64,000 nt of DNA from a bacterium (GTDB taxonomy: Bacteria > Cyanobacteriota > Sericytochromatia > S15B-MN24 > UBA4093). Positions 8,619 to 17,545 of this stretch are shown here, piece by piece; within the stretch, counting starts at the first letter, position 1, and each line of letters starts with the position of its first letter. The position numbers and the translations under genes were made by a program. Where the stretch lies: assembly GCA_017744355.1 (NCBI GenBank), contig JAGIBK010000001.1, positions 707,694 to 771,693 of the forward strand, given 5' to 3'. The notes beneath the pieces are model-generated. The model searched no databases and was not told the DNA's origin. It was given only the letters and a program-made list of their open reading frames with translations.

Positions 8619-9620
8619 ATGCGAAACATCATCACCACCCTCGCGCTTGTCGCGAGCGCCGCGACGCCCGCCATCGCGGCCCCCGCCGAGGCCCCGGTCA
8701 CGGGCAAGGTCATGGGCCCCGACGGCAAGCCTCTCGCCAGCGTCTTCGTTCAGCAGCAGGGCGCCATCAGCTCGGCCATCACCGACGAGAAGGGCAGCTA
8801 CAGCCTCAAGCTCGACCCCAAGGGTCGCCAGGTCTTGGTCTTCACCGGGGTCGGCTTCATCGGCCAAGAGGTGCCGGCGGATCGCGCCCAGAGCGTGACC
8901 CTGCGCCCGATGCCCGCCTATCGCCCGACCTTCTCGAGCGCCCCTCGCCAGGAAGTCGCCGTCGGCAACGCCCTCTTCGACACCCAGATCGGCCTCGGCT
9001 ACGGCCTGCGCGGCCAGCAGGTCAACACCGGCGGCCGCACGGTCGACGGCCTCGCCGTGAACGGCCTGATCGCCGATGCGCGCTACCGCGTGAGCGACGC
9101 CGTTTTCGGCCTCTCGGGCTACCGCGTCAAGGCGCCCATCAACCTCGCGCCGCTCACGACCCAGCCTGCGGTCGCCCCGAGCGTCGATTACAGCGAGTGG
9201 AGCCTGAGCGCGGGCTACACCGTGCGCATGGCGGGGCTCGACTTCCTGCCGCAACTCGTCTACACCAACTCGTTCATCACCCCGAGCTACACCACCCCCT
9301 GGACCGGCACCCCCATGGACTTCGCCCAGAGCCGCCATGCCCTCGCCGTCGGCCTCGAGGCCGGCAAGCGCTTCGGCAACCTGGAGGTGATCGGCCGCGG
9401 CAAGCTGCCGCTGCTGCGCTCCGTCACCTCGTCGGCGCCTTACAACCTGGGTGACGTCACCTGGGGCGACGTGGGCCTGCTGCTCGGCTACAACGTCGTG
9501 CCCGGCCTGCGCCTCGACTTGACGGCGACCCAGCAGTGGGGCGGCGCCACCAACACCTACGAGTCGTCGCAGCTCTACGGCATCGGGCTCAGCTATCACC
9601 CTGAGAGGGTCACGCCATGA
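8619..9620 (+). CDS. Outer-membrane beta-barrel protein with carboxypeptidase-regulatory-like domain
   Basis: The protein has 333 residues with a signal peptide ending near AIAAPAEA. Residues about 27-85 (VTGKVMGPDGKPLASVFVQ, TDEKGSYSLKLDP) form a carboxypeptidase regulatory-like beta-sandwich, as found before TonB-type barrels. The rest is a series of alternating amphipathic strands (for example ARYRVSDAVFGLSGYRV, RHALAVGLEAGKRF) ending in YGIGLSYHPERV. It is too short for a TonB receptor and has no plug. Its stop overlaps the start of the TolC-like gene. The function is not known; the context suggests an outer-membrane partner of the efflux system. Confidence 0.7.
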   Translation: MRNIITTLALVASAATPAIAAPAEAPVTGKVMGPDGKPLASVFVQQQGAISSAITDEKGSYSLKLDPKGRQVLVFTGVGFIGQEVPADRAQSVTLRPMPAYRPTFSSAPRQEVAVGNALFDTQIGLGYGLRGQQVNTGGRTVDGLAVNGLIADARYRVSDAVFGLSGYRVKAPINLAPLTTQPAVAPSVDYSEWSLSAGYTVRMAGLDFLPQLVYTNSFITPSYTTPWTGTPMDFAQSRHALAVGLEAGKRFGNLEVIGRGKLPLLRSVTSSAPYNLGDVTWGDVGLLLGYNVVPGLRLDLTATQQWGGATNTYESSQLYGIGLSYHPERVTP

Positions 9621-11062
9621 GCCTTCGCCTGACCCTTACGGCGCTCGCGCTGGCTAGCACGGTCGCCGTGCCCCTTTCCGCACAGGCTGCCCCCTCGCTC
9701 ACCCTGAGCGAGGCGATCGCGACCGCCCAGCGTAACAACCTCTCGGTCGCAGCGAGCGAAGCCAAGATCACCCAGGCCAAGCGCCAGATCGACCAGACCT
9801 ACGCCGGCCTCTACCCCCAGCTGACCCTCACGAGCAGCGCCATCAACTACAACATCATCGACTCCAACGCCCTCATCATGGGGGGCCTTGGTGGGCTCGG
9901 TGGCGCCGGCGGAATGGGTGGCATGGGCGGGATGGGTGGCATGGGAATGGGCGGTCTTTCCGGCGCGGCCGGCATGGGCGGCTCGTTCGGCCTGATCCAG
10001 AACTCGGTCTCCGTCAGCCAGGTCCTCTTCGACGGCTTCCAGACCGCCTCGGCCCTCAAGATCGCCGACGCCAGCGTCAAGATGAGCGAGGTCGATCGCG
10101 GCAACCAGCTGCGCAAGTCGGCCTACGACACGGCCAAGGGCTACCTCCAGGTGCTCAAGGCCACCTCGCTGCGCGAGGTCGCGTTGCGCTCGCTCGAGCA
10201 GGCCCAGGCCCACGTGGAGGCCGCTCGGATCAAGGAGCGCGCCGGCACCGGCACCCGCTTCGAAGTCCTACAGGCCGAAGCCCAGCTCGCCAACATCCAG
10301 GGCCAGCTGCGTAGCGCCACCAACAACGTGGAACTTGCGCGCCTGAGCCTGGGGACGACCATGGGCGAGCCCGTGGGCGATCGCCGACTCGCATCGGAAA
10401 TCGCGCTGCCCAGGCTCGACGTGGCCATGAACCTCGACCTGCAAACGGCCATCGAGAACCGGCCCGAGTACCAGACCCTGGTCCTCAAGCGCCGGATCGA
10501 CGAGGCCACGGTGGATCTCAACCGCAAGGCCAACCTCCCCAAGGCCCAGGCGCAGGCCCAGTACAGCCAGCAGGGACTCGGCACCGGCCGCAACTTCATG
10601 CTGATGGCGGGCCTCTCCTGGACCGTCTTGGACTGGGGCAAGGCCGACGCCAAGGTCTCCTCCTCCGAGCTGGACCTGGCGCAGACCGACTTCAACCTCG
10701 AGTCCGCGCGCCGCAACCTGTCCATGGACGTCCAGAGCTCCTTGCTGAGCCGCCAGGACGCCCGCGACCGGGTGGCCATCTCCCAGAAGGGCCTCCAGGT
10801 CTCGCAGGAGTCCTACCGCATGGCGCAAGTCCGCTACAACGCGGGCGTGGGCACCGGGTATGAGGTCATCGACGCCCAGACCCAGTTGGTCCAGGCCCAG
10901 AACAACTACGTTCAGGCGACCTACGATCTGCAATCGGCCGAAGTCGGCCTCGCCCAGGCCCTCGGGGTCGATCTTTCCGCGGCCGTGAACAGCGCGGCCC
11001 AGCCCAAGAGCAGCCTCGAGCTGACCAAGAACAGCCCTGAGCTGATCAAGAAAGGAAACTAA
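9617..11062 (+). CDS. TolC-family outer-membrane efflux protein with Gly/Met-rich insert
   Basis: The protein has 481 residues with signal peptide MSLRLTLTALALASTVAVPLSAQA. Two repeats of the OEP fold are visible: SLTLSEAIATAQRNNL near the N-terminus with a YPQLTLTSS segment, and LDLQTAIENRPEYQTLV with a second half ending TYDLQSAEVGLAQALGV. These proteins form the trimeric channel that carries substrates out of the periplasm. Residues about 91-128 are an unusual Gly/Met-rich stretch (GGMGGMGGMGGMGMGG) at the position of the first extracellular loop. It overlaps the beta-barrel gene and is directly followed by the adaptor gene. Confidence 0.92.
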   Translation: MSLRLTLTALALASTVAVPLSAQAAPSLTLSEAIATAQRNNLSVAASEAKITQAKRQIDQTYAGLYPQLTLTSSAINYNIIDSNALIMGGLGGLGGAGGMGGMGGMGGMGMGGLSGAAGMGGSFGLIQNSVSVSQVLFDGFQTASALKIADASVKMSEVDRGNQLRKSAYDTAKGYLQVLKATSLREVALRSLEQAQAHVEAARIKERAGTGTRFEVLQAEAQLANIQGQLRSATNNVELARLSLGTTMGEPVGDRRLASEIALPRLDVAMNLDLQTAIENRPEYQTLVLKRRIDEATVDLNRKANLPKAQAQAQYSQQGLGTGRNFMLMAGLSWTVLDWGKADAKVSSSELDLAQTDFNLESARRNLSMDVQSSLLSRQDARDRVAISQKGLQVSQESYRMAQVRYNAGVGTGYEVIDAQTQLVQAQNNYVQATYDLQSAEVGLAQALGVDLSAAVNSAAQPKSSLELTKNSPELIKKGN

Positions 11063-11063
11063 A

Positions 11064-12149
11064 TTGCGTCAACAGCTGACGAGACTGATGATCCCGCTGC
11101 TCGTGGCCGTCACGGCAGGCTGCCATCGGGGCGCCAAGCCTGACGCGAAGGCCGAGCAGCCCGAAGCCGCTCCGATTCCCGTCTCGACCACGGTGGTCAG
11201 CCGCAAGGCCGTCGCCGAGGACCTGGTCGTCAACGGCACCATCATCGCCAAGAGCCAGGTCAACGTGATGCCCAAGACCAGCGGCCGCATCATCGAGCTG
11301 ACCGTCGCCGAGGGCGATCGCGTCACCAAGGGCCAGGTCATCGCCCGCCTCGAGACCCCCGAGCTCGGCTGGCAGCTCCAGCAGCAGAAGAGCGCGCTCA
11401 TCTCGGCCGAGGCCAACCTCGACCAGGCCGAGGACAACTTCGGCCGCATGAAGGAGCTGGCCGCCGAGGGCGTGATCAGCAAGCAGCAGCTCAAGAGCGC
11501 CGAGACCCAGGTCCGCGTCGCGCGCAGCCAGCTCAAGCAGAGCAAGGCCGCCATCTCCCTGATGGAGACCCAGCTCGCCAACGGCACCGTCACGAGCCCC
11601 ATCACCGGGGTCGTGGTCGCCAAGGGCCTGGACATGGGTGCGATGGCCAGCCCGAACTCGAGCATCGTCACCGTCGCCGAGGCGGGCGAGATGCAGGTCA
11701 AGCTTCCCATCGCCGAGCGCGACCTCTCGCTGGTGCGTAACGGCGGCAAGGTCCAGATTACCTCGGTCGCGCTGCCCGGCGAGTCGTTCAGCGGCCGCAT
11801 CAGCGAGATCGCGCCCATGGTCGATGCGCAGACCCGCCTCATCCCGGTCAAGGTCGATCTGGCCCGCAACGGCCGCCTCAAGGTCGGCATGAACGTGTCG
11901 GCGGCGATCGCCGGTCCCACCCACCAGGGCCTCACGGTCCCGGCGGGCGCCCTGGTCACCGACGGCGCCGAGCAGATCGTCTACCTCGCGAGCGCCGGCA
12001 AGGCGCAGCGCGTGCCCGTCACGACCGGTATCCGCGGCACCGACTGGGCCGAGATCACCGACGGCCTCAAGGGCGGTGAGCAAGTCATCGTCAAGGGCAG
12101 CGCTTTCGTCAAGGAAGGGCTTGCAGTCAAGCTCGAGGGAGGTAATTAA
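11064..12149 (+). CDS. RND efflux periplasmic adaptor (HlyD/MFP family), lipoprotein
   Basis: The protein has 361 residues. Translation probably starts at TTG, six bases after an AAAGGAAA site and one base after the preceding stop. MRQQLTRLMIPLLVAVTAGC is a lipoprotein signal. The lipoyl-like halves (VMPKTSGRIIELTVAEGDRVTKGQVIARLET and TVTSPITGVVVAKGLDMGAM) flank a long helical hairpin of about 95 residues. Beta-barrel and membrane-proximal domains follow. It bridges the inner-membrane pump and the TolC-like channel. Its stop overlaps the permease start (TAATG). Confidence 0.93.
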   Translation: MRQQLTRLMIPLLVAVTAGCHRGAKPDAKAEQPEAAPIPVSTTVVSRKAVAEDLVVNGTIIAKSQVNVMPKTSGRIIELTVAEGDRVTKGQVIARLETPELGWQLQQQKSALISAEANLDQAEDNFGRMKELAAEGVISKQQLKSAETQVRVARSQLKQSKAAISLMETQLANGTVTSPITGVVVAKGLDMGAMASPNSSIVTVAEAGEMQVKLPIAERDLSLVRNGGKVQITSVALPGESFSGRISEIAPMVDAQTRLIPVKVDLARNGRLKVGMNVSAAIAGPTHQGLTVPAGALVTDGAEQIVYLASAGKAQRVPVTTGIRGTDWAEITDGLKGGEQVIVKGSAFVKEGLAVKLEGGN

Positions 12150-15100
12150 TGAGCCACGGCACTTCCCAGCTCCCTGGGGACAATGCCAAGCAGGGCTACA
12201 ACTTCTCGACCTTCTTCATCAAGAACCCGGTCACGACCATCATCATGATGCTCATCATCGGGCTTCTCGGGTTGCGGTCGTTCTTCAGCATGCCCCTTGA
12301 GCTGTTCCCCAACATCGAGTTCCCGATCGTCGTCGTGCAGACGGTGTATCCGGGTGCTGCTCCCGCCGAGGTCGAGACCCTCGTCACCAAGCCCATCGAG
12401 GACGCGCTCTCGGGCATCAACGGCCTCAAGAACCTGACCTCGACCTCGAACGACGGCGTCTCCCAGGTCATCTGCGAGATGCAGCTCGAGGTCTCGTCCA
12501 AGGATGCGGCCAACGACATCCGAGACAAGGTCTCGGGCATCCTCTGGAAGCTCCCCAAGGACGTCCGTCCGCCCGCCTACCTGAGCTACAGCTCCAGCAT
12601 GGCGCCGGTCGTCAACTACGCCATCACCGGCAACATGTCCGACGTGGCCCTCTCCACGTACATGAAGGACATCATCAAGCCCAAGCTCGAGCGCGTGCAG
12701 GGCATCGCCCAGGTCCAGCTCCTGGGTAACGTCGAGCGCACCTACGAGGTCGCCCTCAACCCCGAGCGCCTGCAGGCTTATAACCTGAGCCTGCCCGGCG
12801 TGTTCCAGGCCATCCAGGCCGAGAACTACAACCTGCCCGGCGGCAAAGTCAACGCGGATCCCCGTGAGCTGACCCTGCGCACCATGGGCAAGTTCCAGAA
12901 CCTCGAAGACCTCTCGCGGATGTACGTGACGACTCCGGGCGGCGCCCAGGTGCAGCTCAAGAACCTCGGCACGGTCCGTGACACCATCAAGGACCGCACC
13001 ACCTACGCGGCCATCGACGGCAAGGACGCGGTCTTCTTCTCGATCGTCAAACAGACCGACGCCAACGCGGTCGAGGTGGTCCGCGAGCTCGACAAGAAGA
13101 TTGCCGAGATCGCTCCCACCCTGCCCGCGGGCATGGCGATCACCAAGGCCGCCGACACCACCCACTTCATCGAGCAGTCGAACGAAGCGGTGTGGGAGCA
13201 CCTGATCATCGGCGCCCTGCTGGCCGTCCTGGTCCTGTTCGTCTTCCTGCGCAACTGGATGGCGATGCTGATCTGCGGTCTGGCCATCCCCATCTCGATC
13301 ATCGGGGCCTTCATCCCGATGCAGCTCTCCGGCTTCTCCTTCAACAACATCACCATGATGGCCCTCTCGCTGGTGGTCGGTATCCTGGTCGACGACGCGG
13401 TCGTGGACTTGGAGAACATCTTCCGCCACATGGAAGCGGGCGAGAATCCGATCAAGGCCGCGATCAACGCGACCGGCGAAATCCAGCTCGCGGTCACCGC
13501 GACGACCCTTACCATCGTGGGCGTGTTCCTGCCCATGTCGTTCATGTCCGGGTACATCGGCAAGTTCTTCAAGAGCTTCGGCCTGACGGTCACCTTCTCG
13601 GTGCTCTTCTCGCTGTTGGTCGCCCGTACCTTGACCCCCATGATGGCCGCCTACCTCCTCAAGGTGAAGCCCAAGCCGGGTCACACCCTCCACGAGGAAG
13701 GCTCCGTCGCGGGCCGCTATCCCAGCCTGCTTTCCTGGTGCCTCAACCACCGCGGTTGGGTCATGGCCATCGCCGTCGCCGCCTTCATCGGCGGTCTGTC
13801 CCTCAACGCCTTCATCCAGAAGGGCTTCATGACCTCGGCGGATCGCGGCGAGTTCGTCCTGCGGATCAAGCTGCCCAAGGGCAGCACCCTCCACGAGACC
13901 TCCGAGACCGCCAACCACGTCGCGCGTAAGGTCAAGGAGCTCCAAGGCGTCAAGAACGTCATCACCATGATCGGCGCTTACGGCCACGTGGACGAAGCCC
14001 GCCTGGACGTCCTGCTCGTCGAGAAGAAGGAGCGCAAGAAGACCGACAAGGAGCTGGGCAAGGAAGCCCGCGAGATGTTCGCGACCTTCACCGGCGCCCA
14101 GGTCCTGGCCGACGAGCTGAGCATGGTCGGCGGCGGCAGCAACAAGCCGGTCGACCTCTGGATCCACGGCGACAACCTCGAGGAGATGCGTCTCTACTCG
14201 GACAAGATCGCCGCGCTGATGCGCAAGAACCCGGGCGTCTTCGCGGACGTGGAAACCTCGCTCGGCGAGGAGAAGCCCGAGCTTCGGATCATCCCCGACC
14301 GCGTCCGCATGGCCCAGAGCGGCATCCAGTCGACGGCGCTCGCCAACACCCTGCGTCTGGCGACCACCGGCGACACCCCGAACACCATGACCATCGGCGC
14401 CAACGAGGTTGACGTCTGGGTCCGCCTCGACCCCGCCTACCGCAAGGACGCCAGCACCTTCGGCAGCCTCACGGTCCAGGGGCAGCGCGGCAGCACCAGC
14501 CTCGGGTCGGTCGCCGACCTCGAGATGGGCGGCGGCTACGCGACCATCGAGCGCATGAACCGTCAGCGTCTCGTCCATGTGACCTCCAACCTCATCCCCG
14601 GGGTCTCGGTGGGCACGGCGACGGACTACATCACCAAGGAAGTCCTGCCTAACGTCCAGCTGCCTCCCACCCTCACCCTCGAGATGGGCGGCCAGGCCGA
14701 GCAGCAGAAGGACGCCTTCAGTGGCTTCGGCCAGGCGATGGTGATGGGGATCATCCTGATCTTCTTCATCCTCGCGCTGCAGTTCAGCTCGTTCCTGCAC
14801 CCGCTGACCATCATGTTCAGCCTCCCGCTGTCGATCAGCGGCGCCTTCCTGGGCCTGCTGCTCTTCAACAAGGAGCTCGGCATGATGTCCCTCATCGGCG
14901 TCATCATGCTGATGGGTATCGTCACCAAGAACGCGATTCTGATCGTCGACTTCGTGCTGACGATGCGCGATCGCGGCTACTCGCGCCGTGAGGCGGTCAT
15001 CCGTGGGGCCCAGGTGCGTATGCGCCCGATCCTCATGACCACCGCCGCGATGGTGCTCGGCATGATGCCGATGGCCCTCGGCATCGGCGCCGGCGCCGAG

Positions 15101-15286
15101 TTCCGCTCGCCCATGGCGGTGGTCGTCATCGGCGGTCTCTTGACCTCGACGCTGCTCACCCTGTTCGTGATCCCGGTCGCCTACACCCTGATGGACGACA
15201 TGAAGGAGTTCTTCATGCGCAAGGTCTTCAGGCGCAAGGCGGAAGGCGTGACCGAAGAGGCCGACGCGACGCTCGTCAAGGCGTAA
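12149..15286 (+). CDS. RND-family efflux permease (HAE/AcrB-like)
   Basis: The protein has 1045 residues, the usual RND length, with two six-helix repeats and two large periplasmic loops. The N-terminal signature FFIKNPVTTIIMMLIIGLLG and FPNIEFPIVVVQTVYPGAAP are typical. TM4 carries the proton-relay Asp pair (GILVDDAVVDLENIFRH, near residue 414), and the second repeat has IGVIMLMGIVTKNAILIVDF. It exports drugs or other hydrophobic compounds with proton antiport, together with the preceding adaptor and channel. It is the last gene of the operon and is followed by a strong terminator. The substrate is unknown. Confidence 0.95.
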   Translation: MSHGTSQLPGDNAKQGYNFSTFFIKNPVTTIIMMLIIGLLGLRSFFSMPLELFPNIEFPIVVVQTVYPGAAPAEVETLVTKPIEDALSGINGLKNLTSTSNDGVSQVICEMQLEVSSKDAANDIRDKVSGILWKLPKDVRPPAYLSYSSSMAPVVNYAITGNMSDVALSTYMKDIIKPKLERVQGIAQVQLLGNVERTYEVALNPERLQAYNLSLPGVFQAIQAENYNLPGGKVNADPRELTLRTMGKFQNLEDLSRMYVTTPGGAQVQLKNLGTVRDTIKDRTTYAAIDGKDAVFFSIVKQTDANAVEVVRELDKKIAEIAPTLPAGMAITKAADTTHFIEQSNEAVWEHLIIGALLAVLVLFVFLRNWMAMLICGLAIPISIIGAFIPMQLSGFSFNNITMMALSLVVGILVDDAVVDLENIFRHMEAGENPIKAAINATGEIQLAVTATTLTIVGVFLPMSFMSGYIGKFFKSFGLTVTFSVLFSLLVARTLTPMMAAYLLKVKPKPGHTLHEEGSVAGRYPSLLSWCLNHRGWVMAIAVAAFIGGLSLNAFIQKGFMTSADRGEFVLRIKLPKGSTLHETSETANHVARKVKELQGVKNVITMIGAYGHVDEARLDVLLVEKKERKKTDKELGKEAREMFATFTGAQVLADELSMVGGGSNKPVDLWIHGDNLEEMRLYSDKIAALMRKNPGVFADVETSLGEEKPELRIIPDRVRMAQSGIQSTALANTLRLATTGDTPNTMTIGANEVDVWVRLDPAYRKDASTFGSLTVQGQRGSTSLGSVADLEMGGGYATIERMNRQRLVHVTSNLIPGVSVGTATDYITKEVLPNVQLPPTLTLEMGGQAEQQKDAFSGFGQAMVMGIILIFFILALQFSSFLHPLTIMFSLPLSISGAFLGLLLFNKELGMMSLIGVIMLMGIVTKNAILIVDFVLTMRDRGYSRREAVIRGAQVRMRPILMTTAAMVLGMMPMALGIGAGAEFRSPMAVVVIGGLLTSTLLTLFVIPVAYTLMDDMKEFFMRKVFRRKAEGVTEEADATLVKA

Positions 15287-15293
15287 CACCCCT

Positions 15294-15332
15294 CGGGGGG
15301 CTCACCAATCGGTGGGCCCCCCGATTCTTTTC
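15294..15332 (+). terminator. Rho-independent terminator of efflux operon
   Basis: A 13-base-pair stem (CGGGGGGCTCACC with GGTGGGCCCCCCG, one G-T wobble) has the loop AATC and is followed by ATTCTTTTCC, eight bases after the permease stop. Confidence 0.9.
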
Positions 15333-15343
15333 CTCGCGAAACA

Positions 15344-15378
15344 AGAGGCCCTCGCCGGTATCGGGCGAGGGCCTCTCT
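15344..15378 (-). terminator. Terminator of the TetR gene
   Basis: The arms AGAGGCCCTCGCC and GGCGAGGGCCTCT pair around a short loop. On the minus strand the stem is followed by TGTTTCG, about 20 bases after the TetR stop. Together with the opposite terminator it insulates the two convergent genes. Confidence 0.8.
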
Positions 15379-15394
15379 GCTTATGTGTCTAGGG

Positions 15395-16054
15395 TCAGGC
15401 GCGAATGCCGGACAGGCTCAGGTCGAAGTGGCGGGCGACGACGCTCGGCAGGGGCTCGTCCCCGAAGAGGCCCTGCTCGGCAGGCCCCAAGGTGGAGGCG
15501 AAGAGGCCGATCACCAGGTGCAAGAGGATTTCCTTGGGGGGGAAGTCACCGCGGATTTCGCCCTGGCGCTGCCCCGCCTCGATCAGGTGCTCGAAGAAGC
15601 GCTGCATCTCGACTTTCTGGGGATCCTCGTGGGGCACGACGGGGCAGCGAGGGGCGGCCTTGCGGCGCAGGTGCTGCTCCATCACGGCGACCTTGTGGAA
15701 GGCGCGCGACGTCTCGGGGTACTCGGAGAAGAGGACCGCCATGCTCACGAGCAAGCGGCGCAGGGTCGCGACGGGAGCCGCCTCGCGCTCGCTGGGGGCG
15801 ATGGCCTCCATCTCGGCCTTGAGGCGCGCGGTGAGCTTGACCCCGATGACCGCGAGGATGTCCTCCTTGCGGGCGAAGTAGTTGAAGACCGTCGGGCGAC
15901 TGACCTTGGCGGACTGGGCGATCTCGTCCATGGTCGTGGCGTCGTAGCCCTTCTGCTCGAAGAGGGTCAGCGCCGCGTCTACGATCGACTGACGGCACTC
16001 TTCTTTCTTTTGCTCGCGATGGGAGAGCTTCTTCAAATCTGCGCCTGTTGCCAT
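15395..16054 (-). CDS. TetR/AcrR-family transcriptional repressor
   Basis: The protein has 219 residues. The N-terminal helix-turn-helix is clear: SIVDAALTLFEQKGYDATTMDEIAQSAKVSRPTVFNYFARKEDIL, about residues 23-67. The C-terminal ligand domain is variable, as is usual. It lies convergent to an RND efflux operon, and its own promoter holds a near-perfect 26-base inverted repeat that is partly repeated in front of that operon. Auto-repression and control of the pump by a pump substrate are therefore likely (inference). Confidence 0.92.
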   Translation of the reverse strand: MATGADLKKLSHREQKKEECRQSIVDAALTLFEQKGYDATTMDEIAQSAKVSRPTVFNYFARKEDILAVIGVKLTARLKAEMEAIAPSEREAAPVATLRRLLVSMAVLFSEYPETSRAFHKVAVMEQHLRRKAAPRCPVVPHEDPQKVEMQRFFEHLIEAGQRQGEIRGDFPPKEILLHLVIGLFASTLGPAEQGLFGDEPLPSVVARHFDLSLSGIRA

Positions 16055-16077
16055 GTCCTGCTCCTCACGAGGACGGG

Positions 16078-16103
16078 GTAAGATATACTGAAGTCTATTT
16101 TAC
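16078..16103. promoter_or_regulatory. Palindromic operator of the TetR gene
   Basis: The 26-base element has left half GTAAGATATACTG. The right half read on the other strand is GTAAAATAGACTT, giving 10 identities in 13. It lies 24 bases upstream of the TetR start and 70 bases upstream of the divergent nitronate monooxygenase-like gene, so the regulator could control both. The size and symmetry fit a TetR-dimer site. Confidence 0.7.
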
Positions 16104-16172
16104 ACCCTAATTGCCGCTTCGGCACGGGATTTCAGGGAATTCGCCCGCCTGTTTGGAAATCGCGAGGTATCC

Positions 16173-17075
16173 ATGCACGACACCGCCATCACCCGCATGC
16201 TCAACATCCGCTATCCCCTCATCGGCGCGCCCATGTTTCTCATCTCCAACGTGGAGATGGTGGTCGCCATTGGGGAGGCCGGCGGCATGGGGACCTTCCC
16301 CGCGCTCAACTACCGCACCAGCGAGCAGTTCCGCGAAGCGGTGCGTGCGATCAAGGCGCAGACCAAGGCGCCGTTCGGGGTCAACCTGATCCTGCTCGGC
16401 AACGAGCGGCTGGAGGCGGACCTGAAAATCTGCCTCGAAGAGGAGGTGCCGGTCATCATCACCAGCCTGGGCAACCCCGCGCCTGTGATCCAGGTGGCCC
16501 ATTCGCGGGGCCTCAAGGTCTTCTGCGACGTCACCAACCTCAAGCACGCGCAGAAGTGCCAGGCAGCCGGCGCCGACGCGGTCGTCGCGGTCGCCTCGGG
16601 GGCCGGCGGTCATGCGGGCACCATCAGCCCCTTCGTGCTCGTGCCTTATTTACAGCGATCGCTCGACATCCCCGTGATCGCTGCGGGCGGCATCTCGGAC
16701 GGTCGCGGCATGGCGGCCGCCATGGCCCTCGGCGCGAGCGCTGCCTACCTGGGCACCCGCTTCATTGCGAGCACCGAATCGCCTGCCCCCGAGGCCTACA
16801 AGGCCATGATCCTCGAAGCCTCCCCCGAGGACATCGAGTACACCCCCGAGGTCTCGGGGCATCCGGCCAACTTCCTGAAGTCCAGCCTCGAAGCCATGCG
16901 CGCGCGAGGCGAGAGCGCCGGGGGCAAGCCCCTTCGCCCCTCGGCCTGGAAGGAAGTCTGGAGCGCGGGCCACGGGGTGGGCCTGATCGACGAGGTGAAG
17001 GGCTGCGGCGAGATCGTGAACGCCCTGATGGCCGAGTACGAGGCCATCAGGGCGGGACTTGCCAGCTTCAGTTGA
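16173..17075 (+). CDS. Nitronate monooxygenase / FabK-like FMN enzyme
   Basis: The protein has 300 residues and a TIM-barrel of the NMO/2-nitropropane dioxygenase family. Family segments are YPLIGAPMFLISN near the N-terminus, AGADAVVAVASGAGGHAG (phosphate-binding and active-site region, about residues 131-148), and VIAAGGISDGRGMAAAMALGASAAYLGTRF. It uses FMN to oxidise alkyl nitronates, or it may be a FabK-type enoyl-ACP reductase; the two are hard to separate by sequence. It is divergent from TetR with the shared operator between them. Confidence 0.88.
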   Translation: MHDTAITRMLNIRYPLIGAPMFLISNVEMVVAIGEAGGMGTFPALNYRTSEQFREAVRAIKAQTKAPFGVNLILLGNERLEADLKICLEEEVPVIITSLGNPAPVIQVAHSRGLKVFCDVTNLKHAQKCQAAGADAVVAVASGAGGHAGTISPFVLVPYLQRSLDIPVIAAGGISDGRGMAAAMALGASAAYLGTRFIASTESPAPEAYKAMILEASPEDIEYTPEVSGHPANFLKSSLEAMRARGESAGGKPLRPSAWKEVWSAGHGVGLIDEVKGCGEIVNALMAEYEAIRAGLASFS

Positions 17076-17087
17076 TATCGGGCGGGC

Positions 17088-17537
17088 TCAGACGAGCCGC
17101 TTGACGAGACGGACGCGGTTGGAGACGCCGGGGCGGATGTCCCAGGCGATCTCGTCCATCATCTGCTGCATGAAGAAGATCCCCATGCCGCCGCGCCGTT
17201 GCTCGGCGACCATCACCTCGACGTTGGGGGCGGCCAGGCGCTGCATCGGCGGCTGGAAGGGCGCCCCCCAGTCGGTGATGGTGATCGTCAGGGTGCCCCA
17301 GTCGTAGGTGACGTGGATGTCGATCTTGGCCGTGTCCTCGGGGACGCCCCGGTAGGCGTGCTTGACGATGTTGGCGCACGCCTCGACCACCGCAAGCTCG
17401 ATGTCGCCGAGCGCCACGTTGGAGAAGCCCGCCTCGATGGCGATCTGGCGCACGAACTGGTGCATGCCGTAGATGTTCTTGAGGGCGTTGGTGAAGGAGG
17501 CCTGCGCGTCGATCGGACGTGAAGTCACCGCAATCAT
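17088..17537 (-). CDS. Anti-sigma-factor-type serine kinase (RsbW/SpoIIAB-like HATPase)
   Basis: The protein has 149 residues. The GHKL ATPase N-box is VVEACANIVKHAYRG (about residues 47-61), with a D-containing motif at TITITDWGAPF and a Gly-rich G-box region RRGGMGIFFMQQMMDEI. The C-terminus VSNRVRLVKRLV is typical of RsbW-like kinases. It would bind a sigma factor and phosphorylate the STAS partner encoded eight bases upstream. No sigma-factor gene is adjacent, so the target is elsewhere or it works in another partner-switching circuit. Confidence 0.85.
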   Translation of the reverse strand: MIAVTSRPIDAQASFTNALKNIYGMHQFVRQIAIEAGFSNVALGDIELAVVEACANIVKHAYRGVPEDTAKIDIHVTYDWGTLTITITDWGAPFQPPMQRLAAPNVEVMVAEQRRGGMGIFFMQQMMDEIAWDIRPGVSNRVRLVKRLV

Positions 17538-17545
17538 GCTCCCTC

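Noticed and set aside
8187..9599. 470-codon minus-strand frame opposite the lipoprotein and beta-barrel genes
   Set aside because: It is a low-complexity antisense frame caused by high GC at third positions.
12146..15289. Open frame of 1047 codons on the minus strand antisense to the RND permease
   Set aside because: Its composition is a His/Asp/Gly-rich mirror of the permease codons and it lacks a family or a ribosome site. The plus strand encodes a clear RND protein.
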